Origin: QALR01 sp045124015
Lineage (GTDB): Bacteria > Bacillota > Clostridia > Oscillospirales > CAG-272
Direction: 5' to 3'
DNA length: 32,974 bases
Assembly: GCA_045124015.1 (NCBI GenBank)
Contig: JBGVLA010000154.1
Location: forward strand, 1 to 32,974
The notes beneath the pieces were generated by a model. It saw only the letters and a program-made list of their open reading frames with translations, did not search any database and was not told the origin of the DNA. Shown here piece by piece: positions 23,043 through 32,205 of the stretch. The position numbers were made by a program, and so were the translations under genes. Numbering within the stretch: the stretch's first letter is position 1; every line of letters starts with the position of its first letter.

Positions 23043-26000
23043 ATGATTGGCATTGTCTACGGAAAAAGCGGAACGGGAAAAAGTGAATGGGTCTTTCATG
23101 AAATGAATAAAGCCGCAAGCAAGCACCGTGTGTTTTTGCTCGTACCCGATAGAGAAGCGGTCATGGCGGAAAGCCGAGCGGCAGCTCTTCCTAACGCGGG
23201 AAACATCGACGTTCTCACGTTTGGCAGACTTTGTAACTATCTTTTCCGTACATATGGCGGACTTTGTGTGGATTATATCGGCAAAGGCGCGAAAAAACTC
23301 ATCATGCGCAATGTCATGCGTGCCATCGCGCCGATGCTGAAGGAATATGGCGCTTCTGCGGAAAGTCTTGGTATCTATGAAAAAATGGCGGCTTTGCGTA
23401 CCGTCTTTTATCAGGATCAGATATTTCCCCGTGATTTGGATAAGACCTCCATGGCGCTTGGCGTGGAAACACCGCTTGGCGCGAAGCTTTCTGACTTGGC
23501 TTTGATTTTCGCCGCATTCGATGCGGAGGTATCTTCGCGCTGGGAAGACCCCGACGGTATGCTTTCGCGTGCGGAAAAGCTTCTTTCCGAGCATGATTTT
23601 TTTGCGGGAAGCGTGGTTTTCGTGGATTCCTTTACCTCCTTTTCCGCGCAACAGATGGAAATCTTGGCGCATATCATGCACGGTGCAGATGACGTTTTTA
23701 TCACACTTCCGTATCTGCCCGAGGAAAGAAACGAAGCCTCTGTGCGTTTCCTTGCAGGAACGGATGACAGACTTCGCCGTACCGCAGAAAGAGCGGGTGT
23801 AAGGGAAGCGGATTCCATCGTGCTTCGCGGCGCAAAACGATATGAAAGCGAGGAGCTTGCCTTTCTTGCAACCGAGATTTCCGCGCAAACGACTGTTTCG
23901 GCGGTTTGGGAAGCAGAACCGCAGGATATCACGCTCGTTCGTGCGGCAAACGTCTTTGCGGAAGCGGAGGCGGCGGCGCTGGATATTTGCCGAGCCGTCC
24001 GCGGCGGACTTCGGTATCGTGATATCGCGGTCGTCGTGCGCGACCCTGCATCGTATGAGGGGATTCTCGACGCGGTATTCCGCAAATATGAAATTCCGTA
24101 TTTTCTTTCTTCGCGCAAGGAAATTTCGGAAAAACCGTTCGTAAAATTGATTTTCTCCGCTTTTTCCGTAACGGAACGCGGTTTTCGCGGGGAAGACGTG
24201 ATCTCCTATATCAAAACAGGCTTTTCGGGGATCTCACCTGAGGATGTGAGCCTTTTTGAAAATTATATCATCAAATGGCATCTCAGAGGCAAGCTTTTCA
24301 CAAGCGATGAACCGTGGAATATGCACCCGAGAGGCTATGGCTTCTCCTTTTCGGAGGAGGATCACGGGATCCTTTCCCGTCTTGCCGAAATGAAAATGAC
24401 CGTTATTGAGCCTTTGAAGGCGTTTTCTGCGGCGAATCGTACCGCGAAAACCGTGAGGGAACGCGCGACCTTGCTCTTTGATTTCCTTTCAGGGCTTTCC
24501 GTTTCGGAAAAACTGACGGCGAAAGCCGAAGAAGCCAAAGCGCGCGGCGATATGGCGCTTGCCATGGAAACCGTACAGCTTTGGAACGTATTTTGTGAAA
24601 CGCTTGACCAGCTCGTCGTTTCGTCGGGCGAAACGGAAGCGACGGCGCAGGAATTTTCGCAGATGCTCATGATGCTGTTTCTTGAAACCGATATCGGTAA
24701 GATCCCGACCTCGGTTGACGAGGTTTTGATTTCGAGCGCGGCGCAAACGCTGACGGGCGGTCATAAGTATGTGTATCTCATCGGCGCGGCGGAGGGCGTT
24801 TTTCCGCAAAAGGTCAGTGAGGACGGACTTTTCTCCGAGCATGAAAAGACCGCGCTTGCGACCATGGGCGTGGAGCTTTCCGACAGATTGGAACGCCGTG
24901 TTTCCGAGGAGCTCTATTTCTTTTACCGCGCGGCGACGATGCCGAGCAAGCGTCTTTACGTCAGCTTTTCACATTATAGCCTTTCGGGTGCGGAGCAAAG
25001 GGAATCGGTCGGTGTCAAGCGTATTTGTAAGCTTTTTCCAAGTCTTGCGGTGCAGGATTTTGAGCTTTCCGCGCCCATCGACCTCGTGGAAAGCCGAGCC
25101 GCTTCCTTTGAACACGCAACGTCATTTTCGGGCAATCTCGGTCGCGCATTGCGTGAATATTATGAAAATCACCCCGAATATGCCGAAAAATTCAAATATA
25201 TGCAAATGCCCTTGGGTGCGGAAAAAACAACGCTTTCCGCAGAAAACGCCGAGATCTTATTCCCCGGCAAGCTCACGACGAGTTATACGAGGCTTGAAAA
25301 ATTTATTAAATGCCGATTTGCGTATTTCTGCGAATATGAGCTGAAGCTCCGCGACGATTCCCCTGCGAGCTTTGGCGCGGTGGATATCGGCAGTTTTATG
25401 CATGGCGTACTCGAAAAAACGGTGCGCTGGATCGCCGAGGGCGGTGAGGGCGATATTGCCGAGGGCGTAAAACATATCGCAGGTGAATACTTGGAAGCGA
25501 TCTTCCACCAAGATGTGGAAAAGCTCCCGAAACGCTTACAGCATTTGTTTGCTTACCTTTGCAAAAGCGCGGAAATATTTGCAAGGCGAATGAAAGAGGA
25601 ATTTGAGGAATCGTCTTTCCGTCCTTGTGATTTTGAGCTTTCCGTCAGCCGAGATGGCAACGCCGTCGTTCCGATGCGCCTCGTCGGTGAGGATGTCAGC
25701 GTTGAGCTTCGCGGTAAGATCGACCGCGTAGATATGTACGAGGGCGAGGGCGGCAAGCTTTATATCCGTGTCGTGGACTACAAAACGGGTGAAAAGACCT
25801 TCGATATCAAAAACGTGCGCTTGGGACTCGATATGCAGATGCTTCTCTATCTCTTTTCCATTTGGGAAAACGGAGAAAAGCGTTATCATGGAGAGATCGT
25901 TCCCGCAGGTGTGCTTTACGCAGGCATCAAGCCTCCGCAGGTAGATCTTGCTGTGGGTGAAAACGGAAATGAAGATGATATTTCCGTCAAAACGAGCGGA

Positions 26001-26270
26001 CTTTTCCTCAAGGATGAAACGATCCTGCGCGCGATGGACCCTGCGCTTTCGGGCAAATGGATCCCCGTGAAGGAAAGCGATCTTGGAAAAGATAAGCCGA
26101 ATCTCGTCGGACTTGACGCTTTTCTTTCTCTCAAGGAGGAGGTCAGCGAAACGGTGTTACAATACGCCGCTGAACTCAAGGCAGGCAAAGCTTATGCGCG
26201 TCCCATGACACAGGGCGGTACAAGTCCTTGCGAATATTGCCGTATGCGTGCGATTTGCAGGATTCGATGA
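23043..26270 (+). CDS. addB: ATP-dependent helicase/nuclease subunit B
   Basis: AddB and AddA form the AddAB helicase-nuclease that processes DNA ends for recombination. The 1075-residue product begins with the Walker A GKSGTGKS (7-14), has UvrD-like inactive helicase sequence in the middle (IGAAEGVFPQK, LYVSFSHYS), and ends in a RecB-type nuclease domain with VDYKTGEKTF. The iron-sulfur staple is complete: C757 (FIKCRF) and C1063, C1066, C1072 (CEYCRMRAICR). AGGAGTCC precedes the ATG. Length is close to known AddB. The usual downstream addA is missing: the next gene, after a palindrome, is the TIGR03960 radical-SAM gene. Codon use favours GCG and GAA, unlike tig. Confidence 0.94.
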   Translation: MIGIVYGKSGTGKSEWVFHEMNKAASKHRVFLLVPDREAVMAESRAAALPNAGNIDVLTFGRLCNYLFRTYGGLCVDYIGKGAKKLIMRNVMRAIAPMLKEYGASAESLGIYEKMAALRTVFYQDQIFPRDLDKTSMALGVETPLGAKLSDLALIFAAFDAEVSSRWEDPDGMLSRAEKLLSEHDFFAGSVVFVDSFTSFSAQQMEILAHIMHGADDVFITLPYLPEERNEASVRFLAGTDDRLRRTAERAGVREADSIVLRGAKRYESEELAFLATEISAQTTVSAVWEAEPQDITLVRAANVFAEAEAAALDICRAVRGGLRYRDIAVVVRDPASYEGILDAVFRKYEIPYFLSSRKEISEKPFVKLIFSAFSVTERGFRGEDVISYIKTGFSGISPEDVSLFENYIIKWHLRGKLFTSDEPWNMHPRGYGFSFSEEDHGILSRLAEMKMTVIEPLKAFSAANRTAKTVRERATLLFDFLSGLSVSEKLTAKAEEAKARGDMALAMETVQLWNVFCETLDQLVVSSGETEATAQEFSQMLMMLFLETDIGKIPTSVDEVLISSAAQTLTGGHKYVYLIGAAEGVFPQKVSEDGLFSEHEKTALATMGVELSDRLERRVSEELYFFYRAATMPSKRLYVSFSHYSLSGAEQRESVGVKRICKLFPSLAVQDFELSAPIDLVESRAASFEHATSFSGNLGRALREYYENHPEYAEKFKYMQMPLGAEKTTLSAENAEILFPGKLTTSYTRLEKFIKCRFAYFCEYELKLRDDSPASFGAVDIGSFMHGVLEKTVRWIAEGGEGDIAEGVKHIAGEYLEAIFHQDVEKLPKRLQHLFAYLCKSAEIFARRMKEEFEESSFRPCDFELSVSRDGNAVVPMRLVGEDVSVELRGKIDRVDMYEGEGGKLYIRVVDYKTGEKTFDIKNVRLGLDMQMLLYLFSIWENGEKRYHGEIVPAGVLYAGIKPPQVDLAVGENGNEDDISVKTSGLFLKDETILRAMDPALSGKWIPVKESDLGKDKPNLVGLDAFLSLKEEVSETVLQYAAELKAGKAYARPMTQGGTSPCEYCRMRAICRIR

Positions 26271-26307
26271 ATGATTGCAGCCGAACGGCGCAAAAAGTGT
26301 TCTTTTG

Positions 26308-26336
26308 GTACTTTTCTTGTCCGACAAGAAAAGTAC
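26308..26336. repeat. Perfect palindrome between addB and the radical-SAM gene
   Basis: GTACTTTTCTTGT (26308-26320) and ACAAGAAAAGTAC (26324-26336) pair over 13 bases around CCG. It is similar in build, though not in sequence, to the 29-bp palindromes at 6716 and 22954: 13-base arms and a three-base loop. It is not followed by a clear U-tract. Confidence 0.75.
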
Positions 26337-26404
26337 ATATGCCTTTTCTTAAAAATAGATCATAAAAATAAAAAATTTATCATAAATCATCAGGAGGTGT
26401 TCTT

Positions 26405-28252
26405 TTGAAAATACCGGAAAGAATCTTGAAAAAAGTAGAAAAGCCCGCTCGATATACGGGCGGCGAATGGGGACAGACCGTCAAGGATAAAAACGCCGTT
26501 GACGTTCGATTTGCGTTTTGCTTCCCCGATACATATGAGATTGGTATGTCCAATCTCGGCGTGCGAATCCTTTATCACGTGCTGAACTCCCGTGAGGATA
26601 CGTGGGCAGAACGTGCCTATGCACCATGGGTCGATATGGAAGAAGCCATGCGCGCGGAAAATATCCCCCTTTGGGCGCATGAAAGCGGCGATCCGCTCCG
26701 TGAATTTGATATTCTTGGCTTTTCCATTCAGTATGAGCTTTGCTATACGAACGTACTCAATATGCTTGACCTTGCAGGCATTCCGCTCCTTTCCTCTGAA
26801 CGAGATGAAAGCCATCCCATCATCATGGCGGGCGGTCCTTGCACCTATAACGCCGAACCGATCGCCGATTATTTCGACCTTTGTATGATCGGCGAGGGCG
26901 AAGAGGTCATCGACGAGCTGGTAACGCTCTATAAAGAGCATAAAAAGCGCGGTTTTGTCCGTGCAGATTATCTCCACGATGCCGCAAAGATCGAGGGCGT
27001 TTACGTCCCCTCTCTCTATACTCCGAGCTACAACGAGGACGGCACGCTTGCGTCTGTTACACCCCTTTATGACGATATCCCGACGAAGATCAAAAAGCGT
27101 ATCGTCAAGGATATGGACAAATCTCCGTTCCCGAATAAGCTCGTCATGCCCTTTATCGAAACCGTACAGGATAAGATCACCCTTGAGGTTTACAGAGGCT
27201 GTATCCGTGGTTGTCGTTTCTGTCAAGCGGGCATGGTTTGGCGACCCGTTCGTGAAAAGTCCGTAGAGGTCCTGACCAAGCAGGCAGAAGCGCTTGCCGA
27301 TGCCACGGGATATGACGAAATGACCCTTTCTTCTCTCAGCATCAGCGACTATACCTGCATCGACCATCTGACAGACGAGCTTCTCAAATGGACGGACGAG
27401 CGCAAGATCTCGCTCTCTCTCCCTTCTCTCCGCGTGGATAGCTTCACAAAAGAGCTGATGGATAAGATCTCCACGGTTCGTACAGGTTCTCTCACCTTTG
27501 CACCCGAAGCCGGTACACAGCGTTTGCGCGACGTTATCAATAAGAATGTGGAAAAGGACGACCTGCTCCGCGCTTGCCGTGTCGCGTTTGAGGGCGGTAA
27601 ATCACAGGTCAAGCTCTACTTTATGCAGGGACTTCCGACCGAAACGAACGAAGACCTTGACGGTATCAAGGATCTGGCAGAAAGCGTGATCCACGAATAT
27701 TATCAGACCCCGAACCGTCCGAAAAAGGCGCCGGGTGTTACGATCTCTGCTGCTTGCTTCATTCCGAAGCCCTTTACACCTTTCCAGTGGGAACCGCAGT
27801 GTGAAATGGAAACGCTTCTGGAAAAGCAGAAATATCTCGATGACAAGATCAATGACCGCAAGATCAAATATAACTATCACGATGCCAAGGTCAGCCGTAT
27901 CGAAGCCGTTTTCGCAAGAGGCGACAGAAAACTGAACAAAGCACTTGCCAAAGCACATGAAATGGGACTTCGCTTTGACGGTTGGGACGAGCATTTCCAC
28001 TATGAAAAATGGCTCGAAGCCTTTGAAGCCGTCGGTATCGATCCGTCCTTCTATGCCAACCGTGAATTTGGCGAAGAAGAGCTTCTCCCGTGGGATAACA
28101 TCGATATCGGTGTTACCAAGGAATTTTTCCTCCGCGAACGTCATCGCGCGTATGCGGAAACGACAACAAAGAATTGCCGCCTGAACTGTAACGGATGCGG
28201 CGCAAATCAATTAGGAGGTGAACGCTCATGTTGTCCCAGCCTCAAAAAATAA
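26405..28252 (+). CDS. TIGR03960 family radical-SAM protein
   Basis: The 615-residue product has an N-terminal B12-binding-like region (about residues 33-175, with DTYEIGMSNLGVRILYHVLN and MAGGPCTYNAEPIADYFD) and a radical-SAM core with C266, C270 and C273 (YRGCIRGCRFC). A C-terminal Cys cluster (C591, C595, C598, C609, C610) lies just before the end. These match the TIGR03960 family, normally encoded beside DUF2344 and rng or rplU. Its substrate is unknown, though it is thought to modify RNA or protein. The start is TTG at 26405, set by AGGAGGT at 26392-26398. It overlaps the DUF2344 gene by 25 bases, so translation is coupled. Confidence 0.9.
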   Translation: MKIPERILKKVEKPARYTGGEWGQTVKDKNAVDVRFAFCFPDTYEIGMSNLGVRILYHVLNSREDTWAERAYAPWVDMEEAMRAENIPLWAHESGDPLREFDILGFSIQYELCYTNVLNMLDLAGIPLLSSERDESHPIIMAGGPCTYNAEPIADYFDLCMIGEGEEVIDELVTLYKEHKKRGFVRADYLHDAAKIEGVYVPSLYTPSYNEDGTLASVTPLYDDIPTKIKKRIVKDMDKSPFPNKLVMPFIETVQDKITLEVYRGCIRGCRFCQAGMVWRPVREKSVEVLTKQAEALADATGYDEMTLSSLSISDYTCIDHLTDELLKWTDERKISLSLPSLRVDSFTKELMDKISTVRTGSLTFAPEAGTQRLRDVINKNVEKDDLLRACRVAFEGGKSQVKLYFMQGLPTETNEDLDGIKDLAESVIHEYYQTPNRPKKAPGVTISAACFIPKPFTPFQWEPQCEMETLLEKQKYLDDKINDRKIKYNYHDAKVSRIEAVFARGDRKLNKALAKAHEMGLRFDGWDEHFHYEKWLEAFEAVGIDPSFYANREFGEEELLPWDNIDIGVTKEFFLRERHRAYAETTTKNCRLNCNGCGANQLGGERSCCPSLKK

Positions 28253-28899
28253 GAGTGATGTTTTCCAAGACAGGAAGTCTCAAATTCATTTCCCATCTTG
28301 ACCTCAACCGTACCGTAAAATCCGCATTTTTGCGTTCTCGTTTGCCCATTTGGTATACCATGGGCTTCAATCCCCATCCGAAAACGGTCTTTTCGCTTCC
28401 GCTTTCCGTCGGAACGGCAAGCCTTTCTGAGTTTATGGATTTCCGTGTTACGGAAGAAATTACGGGTGAGCAGATCTGCAAGCGACTCAATGAAGTATTT
28501 CCCGAGGGACTTCGTGCGCTGGAAGCTTATGTTCCTACCACGAAATTCCATGATATCGGCTGGGCAGATTACGAGGTCCGCATGGAGATTGCAAATCCTT
28601 CTGCTATGGTAGACTCCGTAAAACAAGCGCTTGCGGGTGAGATCATCATCGATAAGACCACGAAGATCGGTACACGCACCATCGATATCGCACCGCTTAC
28701 CCGTGTGGACGATGTTTTTGAGGAAAACGGCGAGCTTGTCTTGCGTTTGCATCTTTCTGCAACGACGGATAATTATGTCAATCCGAAATATATCATCGAT
28801 TTTCTGAGTACAAAGCTTGGTATTCCGGGGGAAAAGGATGATTATACTGTCTGCCGCACAGCAGTCTATTTGGCGGATGGTGAAACGATTTTCCGTTAA
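28228..28899 (+). CDS. DUF2344 protein, radical-SAM partner (TIGR03936)
   Basis: The 223-residue product begins with RVMFSKTGSLKFISHLDLNRTVKSAFLRSRLPIWYTMGFNPHPK in fragments typical of DUF2344, including GFNPHPK and SLPLSVGTASLSE. In many genomes this family is fused to or overlaps TIGR03960, as here. Its own function is not known, but the stable pairing suggests it binds the substrate of the radical-SAM enzyme. GGAGGTGAAC precedes the ATG inside the end of the upstream gene. It is soluble, without membrane segments. Confidence 0.9.
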   Translation: MLSQPQKIRVMFSKTGSLKFISHLDLNRTVKSAFLRSRLPIWYTMGFNPHPKTVFSLPLSVGTASLSEFMDFRVTEEITGEQICKRLNEVFPEGLRALEAYVPTTKFHDIGWADYEVRMEIANPSAMVDSVKQALAGEIIIDKTTKIGTRTIDIAPLTRVDDVFEENGELVLRLHLSATTDNYVNPKYIIDFLSTKLGIPGEKDDYTVCRTAVYLADGETIFR

Positions 28900-28903
28900 A
28901 CTC

Positions 28904-28932
28904 TTGCTTTTTTCTCATATTTGTGTTATCAT
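28904..28932 (+). promoter_or_regulatory. Sigma-A-type promoter of the TrpR-like gene
   Basis: TTGCTT (28904-28909) and TATCAT (28927-28932) are 17 bases apart, 36 bases before the ATG. It begins only five bases after the DUF2344 stop. Confidence 0.6.
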
Positions 28933-28967
28933 AGTATTATAGTAATCAACGGAATCGGAGGATTCTT

Positions 28968-29261
28968 ATGGCAAACAAAACAATAGACGAAAAAATGCAG
29001 CTCCTCTTTGAGGGCATCTTGACCCTCAAAACGGTAGAGGAATGCGCTGACTTCTTTGGCGATCTATGCACAAAGACCGAGCTTCGTGAAATGTCCAAGC
29101 GTCTTTACGCGGCAAAGCTCATTTCCGAGGGTGAAAAATACGCAGATATCGTGGAACAGACGGGACTTAGTACCGCGACCATTACCCGTGTCAACGGCTG
29201 TCTGAAGGATGGCAACGACGGATATGTAACGGTTCTCGCACGTCTTTCCGAAAACTCTTAA
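28968..29261 (+). CDS. YerC/YecD family TrpR-like DNA-binding protein
   Basis: The 97-residue product is all helical. It contains FFGDLCTKTELREMSKRL, then a helix-turn-helix ending in YADIVEQTGLSTATITRVNGCL. This is the TrpR-like YerC/YecD family, common in Bacillota. The regulated genes are not known, and the absence of trp genes here means the family name does not imply tryptophan control. GGAGGATTC precedes the ATG, and its own promoter and terminator make it a single-gene unit. Confidence 0.9.
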   Translation: MANKTIDEKMQLLFEGILTLKTVEECADFFGDLCTKTELREMSKRLYAAKLISEGEKYADIVEQTGLSTATITRVNGCLKDGNDGYVTVLARLSENS

Positions 29262-29270
29262 AAAATAGAT

Positions 29271-29297
29271 AGGCGCACGATTTCGTGCGCCTTTTTG
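29271..29297 (+). terminator. Intrinsic terminator of the TrpR-like gene
   Basis: AGGCGCACG (29271-29279) and CGTGCGCCT (29284-29292) form a nine-base stem with an ATTT loop, followed by TTTT, ten bases after the stop. Confidence 0.9.
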
Positions 29298-29339
29298 GTA
29301 TGTTTGGATACCGTATTTCGCTGAAAACTTCACAAGCGA

Positions 29340-29362
29340 TAGGGGAGGGCTTGCTCCTCCCG
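29340..29362 (+). repeat. TAGGG...CCCG hairpin element, copy 3
   Basis: GGGAGG (29343-29348) pairs with CCTCCC (29356-29361) around a seven-base loop. TAGGGG on the left and CCCG on the right match the pattern at 8274-8305 and 19083-19112. A second small hairpin (GGTAT/ATACC, 29297-29312) lies upstream. Confidence 0.5.
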
Positions 29363-29423
29363 AAAATAAGCATTTCATTCACTCACTCATCCAAAATGCT
29401 CACATCAAGAAAGGATATTCACC

Positions 29424-30179
29424 ATGAAAAAAACAGCAATCGTAACAGGCGCATCGCGCGGAATCGGACGTGCCATTTCCTTGAAGCTTGCCGAGGCAGG
29501 CTTTACCGTCGTTGCGGCGGCGCGCGCAAACGAAGAAAAGGCGGCAGACTATATCGCAGAGCTGAAAGCGCTTTCCCCTGAATCCATCTATGTTCCGACC
29601 GATATTTCGGTAAAGGAGGCGCGTGAGCATCTTGTCGATACGGCGTATGAACGCTTTGGTAAGCTCGATATTTTGGTCAATAACGCAGGCGTAGCACCTC
29701 TTGAAAGAAAAGATCTGCTCGAAATGAGCGAAGAAAGCATGGATAGACTTCTTGATATCAACCTCAAGGGTACGTTTTTCCTCACACAATACGCGGCAAA
29801 TAAGATGGTCGCGCAAAAGACGGGGGATATGATCATCAACGTAACCTCCATGTCTGCGTATACGGCGAGCATCAACCGCGGAGAATATTGTATCTCCAAG
29901 GCGGGACTTGCCATGGTAACGGAGCTTTTTGCCGCTCGTCTTGCGGAATACGGCATCAACGTCTATGAGATTCGTCCAGGCATCATTCGCACCGATATGA
30001 CCGCAGGCGTTGCTAAAAAATACGAAGACCTCATCGCAGGCGGACTTCTTCCGATTTCCCGTATGGGCGAGCCTGAGGATATCGCCAAGGCTGTTTTGGC
30101 GCTTGCTTCGGGTGCGCTTCCGTATTCCACAGGGGAAGTTCTCAATATTGACGGCGGCTTCCATATCCGCACACTTTGA
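29424..30179 (+). CDS. SDR family dehydrogenase, FabG-like
   Basis: The 251-residue product has the classical short-chain dehydrogenase motifs: TGASRGIGRAI (residues 8-18) for the nucleotide, NNAG in the fourth strand, Ser in VTSMSAYTA, and Tyr-x3-Lys in EYCISKAG. A conserved PGIIRTDMT follows. The active site is complete, so it should oxidise or reduce an alcohol or ketone with NAD(P). It resembles 3-ketoacyl-ACP reductase, but the flavoprotein 18 bases downstream points to a substrate outside fatty acid synthesis. AAGAAAGGA precedes the ATG. Confidence 0.9.
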   Translation: MKKTAIVTGASRGIGRAISLKLAEAGFTVVAAARANEEKAADYIAELKALSPESIYVPTDISVKEAREHLVDTAYERFGKLDILVNNAGVAPLERKDLLEMSEESMDRLLDINLKGTFFLTQYAANKMVAQKTGDMIINVTSMSAYTASINRGEYCISKAGLAMVTELFAARLAEYGINVYEIRPGIIRTDMTAGVAKKYEDLIAGGLLPISRMGEPEDIAKAVLALASGALPYSTGEVLNIDGGFHIRTL

Positions 30180-30197
30180 TAAGATGGGTGATTCTCT

Positions 30198-32150
30198 ATG
30201 AAAATCAGTGATCTCACGGTCAAGCATATGACCATTCCGCATTACAGCGCCTCGGTTTTCGTCGTTGGAAGCGGTGCCGCAGGCTATAATGCTGCGGATT
30301 CTCTCTATGACCTCGGTATGAAGGACGTTGCCATCGTTACCGAGGGACGATATATGGGAACCTCGCGCAATACGGGCTCGGATAAGCAGACCTATTATAA
30401 GCTGAACGTAACGGGTGCTGTCCGCGATTCCGTATACGATATGGCGAGATCGCTCATGCGCGGCGGTTCGATGCATGGCGATATCGCGCTTACTGACGCG
30501 GCGCTTTCCGCAAGAGGCTTTTTCAAGCTCGTGGGGCTTGGCGTGCCGTTCCCGATGAATGAATACGGCGAATACGTCGGCTATAAGACCGACCATGACG
30601 AAACGACGAGAGCGACCTCCTGCGGACCTCTCACCTCCAAATATATGACGGAAGCGCTCGAACGCACCGTCATGGCAAAGAATATCCCCATCTTTGACGG
30701 GCATCGCGTGATCAAGATCTTGACGGAAAACGGGCGTGCAGTCGGCTTTTTGACCCTTTGCCGAGAAGCCGTAACCGAGAAAGATCCGCTTGGACTTTGC
30801 CTTTTCACCTCGGGCGCTATCGTGTATGCCGTCGGCGGTCCGTCTGCCATTTATGCGGATACGGTCTATCCGCCGAGCCAGACCTCGTCGCTTGGCACGG
30901 CGTTTCTTGCGGGCGCGGCGGGAGCAAATCTCACCGAATCGCAGTATGGACTTGCCTCGGTCAAGTTCCGTTGGAACCTTTCGGGAACGTATCAGCAGGT
31001 GCTTCCGCGGTACGTTTCGACCGATGAAAAGGGTGAAGATGAACGGGAATTTCTGCGCGAAGCCTTTGAAAGTGATGAAGAAATGCTGGGTGCCATCTTC
31101 CTCAAGGGCTACGAATGGCCCTTTGACCCGAAAAAAACGACCCTTGGCGGTTCTTCCCGCGTGGACCTTGCCGTGTTCAGAGAACGCGCAAAGGGCAGAA
31201 GAGTATTCCTTGATTACCGTCGAAATCCTACGGCGGCGGAGAAGAACGGCGCGTTTGACGTAGACGCGCTTTCCGAACGGGCGCGGACATATCTTGAAAA
31301 TTCGGGTGCGATTTTACAAATGCCCATTGAACGCCTTGCCAAGATGAATATGCCTGCCATCGAGCTGTATCGCTCAAATGGCATCGACCTTTACACGGAA
31401 ATGCTGGAAATTGCCGTTTCTGCACAGCATTGCAACGGCGGTCTTGCCGTTCATAATAGCCGAGAAAGCACGACGCTTTCGGGCTTTTATGCCGTCGGTG
31501 AATGTGCAGGTACGTTTGGCGTTTATCGCCCGGGCGGTTCGGCGCTCAATTCCACGCAGACGGGAAGCCTTTTTGCGGCGATGGATATCGCAAGGAAAAA
31601 GGCGGATATCCCCAATCTTTCCGATGCGGTAGCGCAAGAGATCGTGAAAGAAACGGAATTGCTCCTTTCGATGAAAGGCGCGGTCTCACGCGATGAGATC
31701 CTTGAAAAACGCTATCTTTTGGGTCGAAGAATGTCCGATTCGGCGGCGTTTCTCAGAAATGCAGAGAAGATCGAGGAAGCCATCAAGGCGACGCGCCATG
31801 ACCTTTTGCATTTCGCAGAGGATCATGCGCTTGCGGAATCCGAGTGGCTTTACGATGCGCTCATCAACCGCGATATTTTGCTTGCTCAGCTTGTGTATCT
31901 CTCTGCGATCCGTGATTATATCGCAGACGGCGGTAAGAGCCGTGGTTCGTATCTGCTTCTTCGCGGCGATGAAGAGGATCTGCTGCAGGTGCAAGCTGAG
32001 ATCGATACCGTTCACGCGGATTTTGTGCAAAATACCGTGCTTTCCGAGGATTTGACTGTAACATCTACGTTTGAACCCGTCCGTCCGCTTCCCGAAAGTG
32101 AACAGTGGTTTGAAACGGTTTGGAATAAATTCCGCGAGAGAAATGCTTAA
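30198..32150 (+). CDS. FAD-dependent oxidoreductase, FrdA/SdhA-like flavoprotein
   Basis: The 650-residue product has the N-terminal FAD dinucleotide fold (VFVVGSGAAGYNAADSL, about residues 21-37). It also has SRNTGSDKQTYY near the flavin, and a C-terminal HCNGGLAVHNSR and GFYAVGECAGTFGVYRPGGSALNS. The latter correspond to the active-site His and Arg regions of fumarate reductase and succinate dehydrogenase flavoproteins. A helical C-terminal domain follows. No iron-sulfur subunit or membrane anchor lies in the window, so it is not a complete respiratory complex here. It directly follows the SDR gene, which may supply its keto substrate or use its product. The natural substrate is unknown. 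Confidence 0.85.
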   Translation: MKISDLTVKHMTIPHYSASVFVVGSGAAGYNAADSLYDLGMKDVAIVTEGRYMGTSRNTGSDKQTYYKLNVTGAVRDSVYDMARSLMRGGSMHGDIALTDAALSARGFFKLVGLGVPFPMNEYGEYVGYKTDHDETTRATSCGPLTSKYMTEALERTVMAKNIPIFDGHRVIKILTENGRAVGFLTLCREAVTEKDPLGLCLFTSGAIVYAVGGPSAIYADTVYPPSQTSSLGTAFLAGAAGANLTESQYGLASVKFRWNLSGTYQQVLPRYVSTDEKGEDEREFLREAFESDEEMLGAIFLKGYEWPFDPKKTTLGGSSRVDLAVFRERAKGRRVFLDYRRNPTAAEKNGAFDVDALSERARTYLENSGAILQMPIERLAKMNMPAIELYRSNGIDLYTEMLEIAVSAQHCNGGLAVHNSRESTTLSGFYAVGECAGTFGVYRPGGSALNSTQTGSLFAAMDIARKKADIPNLSDAVAQEIVKETELLLSMKGAVSRDEILEKRYLLGRRMSDSAAFLRNAEKIEEAIKATRHDLLHFAEDHALAESEWLYDALINRDILLAQLVYLSAIRDYIADGGKSRGSYLLLRGDEEDLLQVQAEIDTVHADFVQNTVLSEDLTVTSTFEPVRPLPESEQWFETVWNKFRERNA

Positions 32151-32205
32151 ATCAAAAATGCTTTCCTATTCTCTCTGTATTTTTAGCGGAGAATTGGTAG
32201 CGCAC

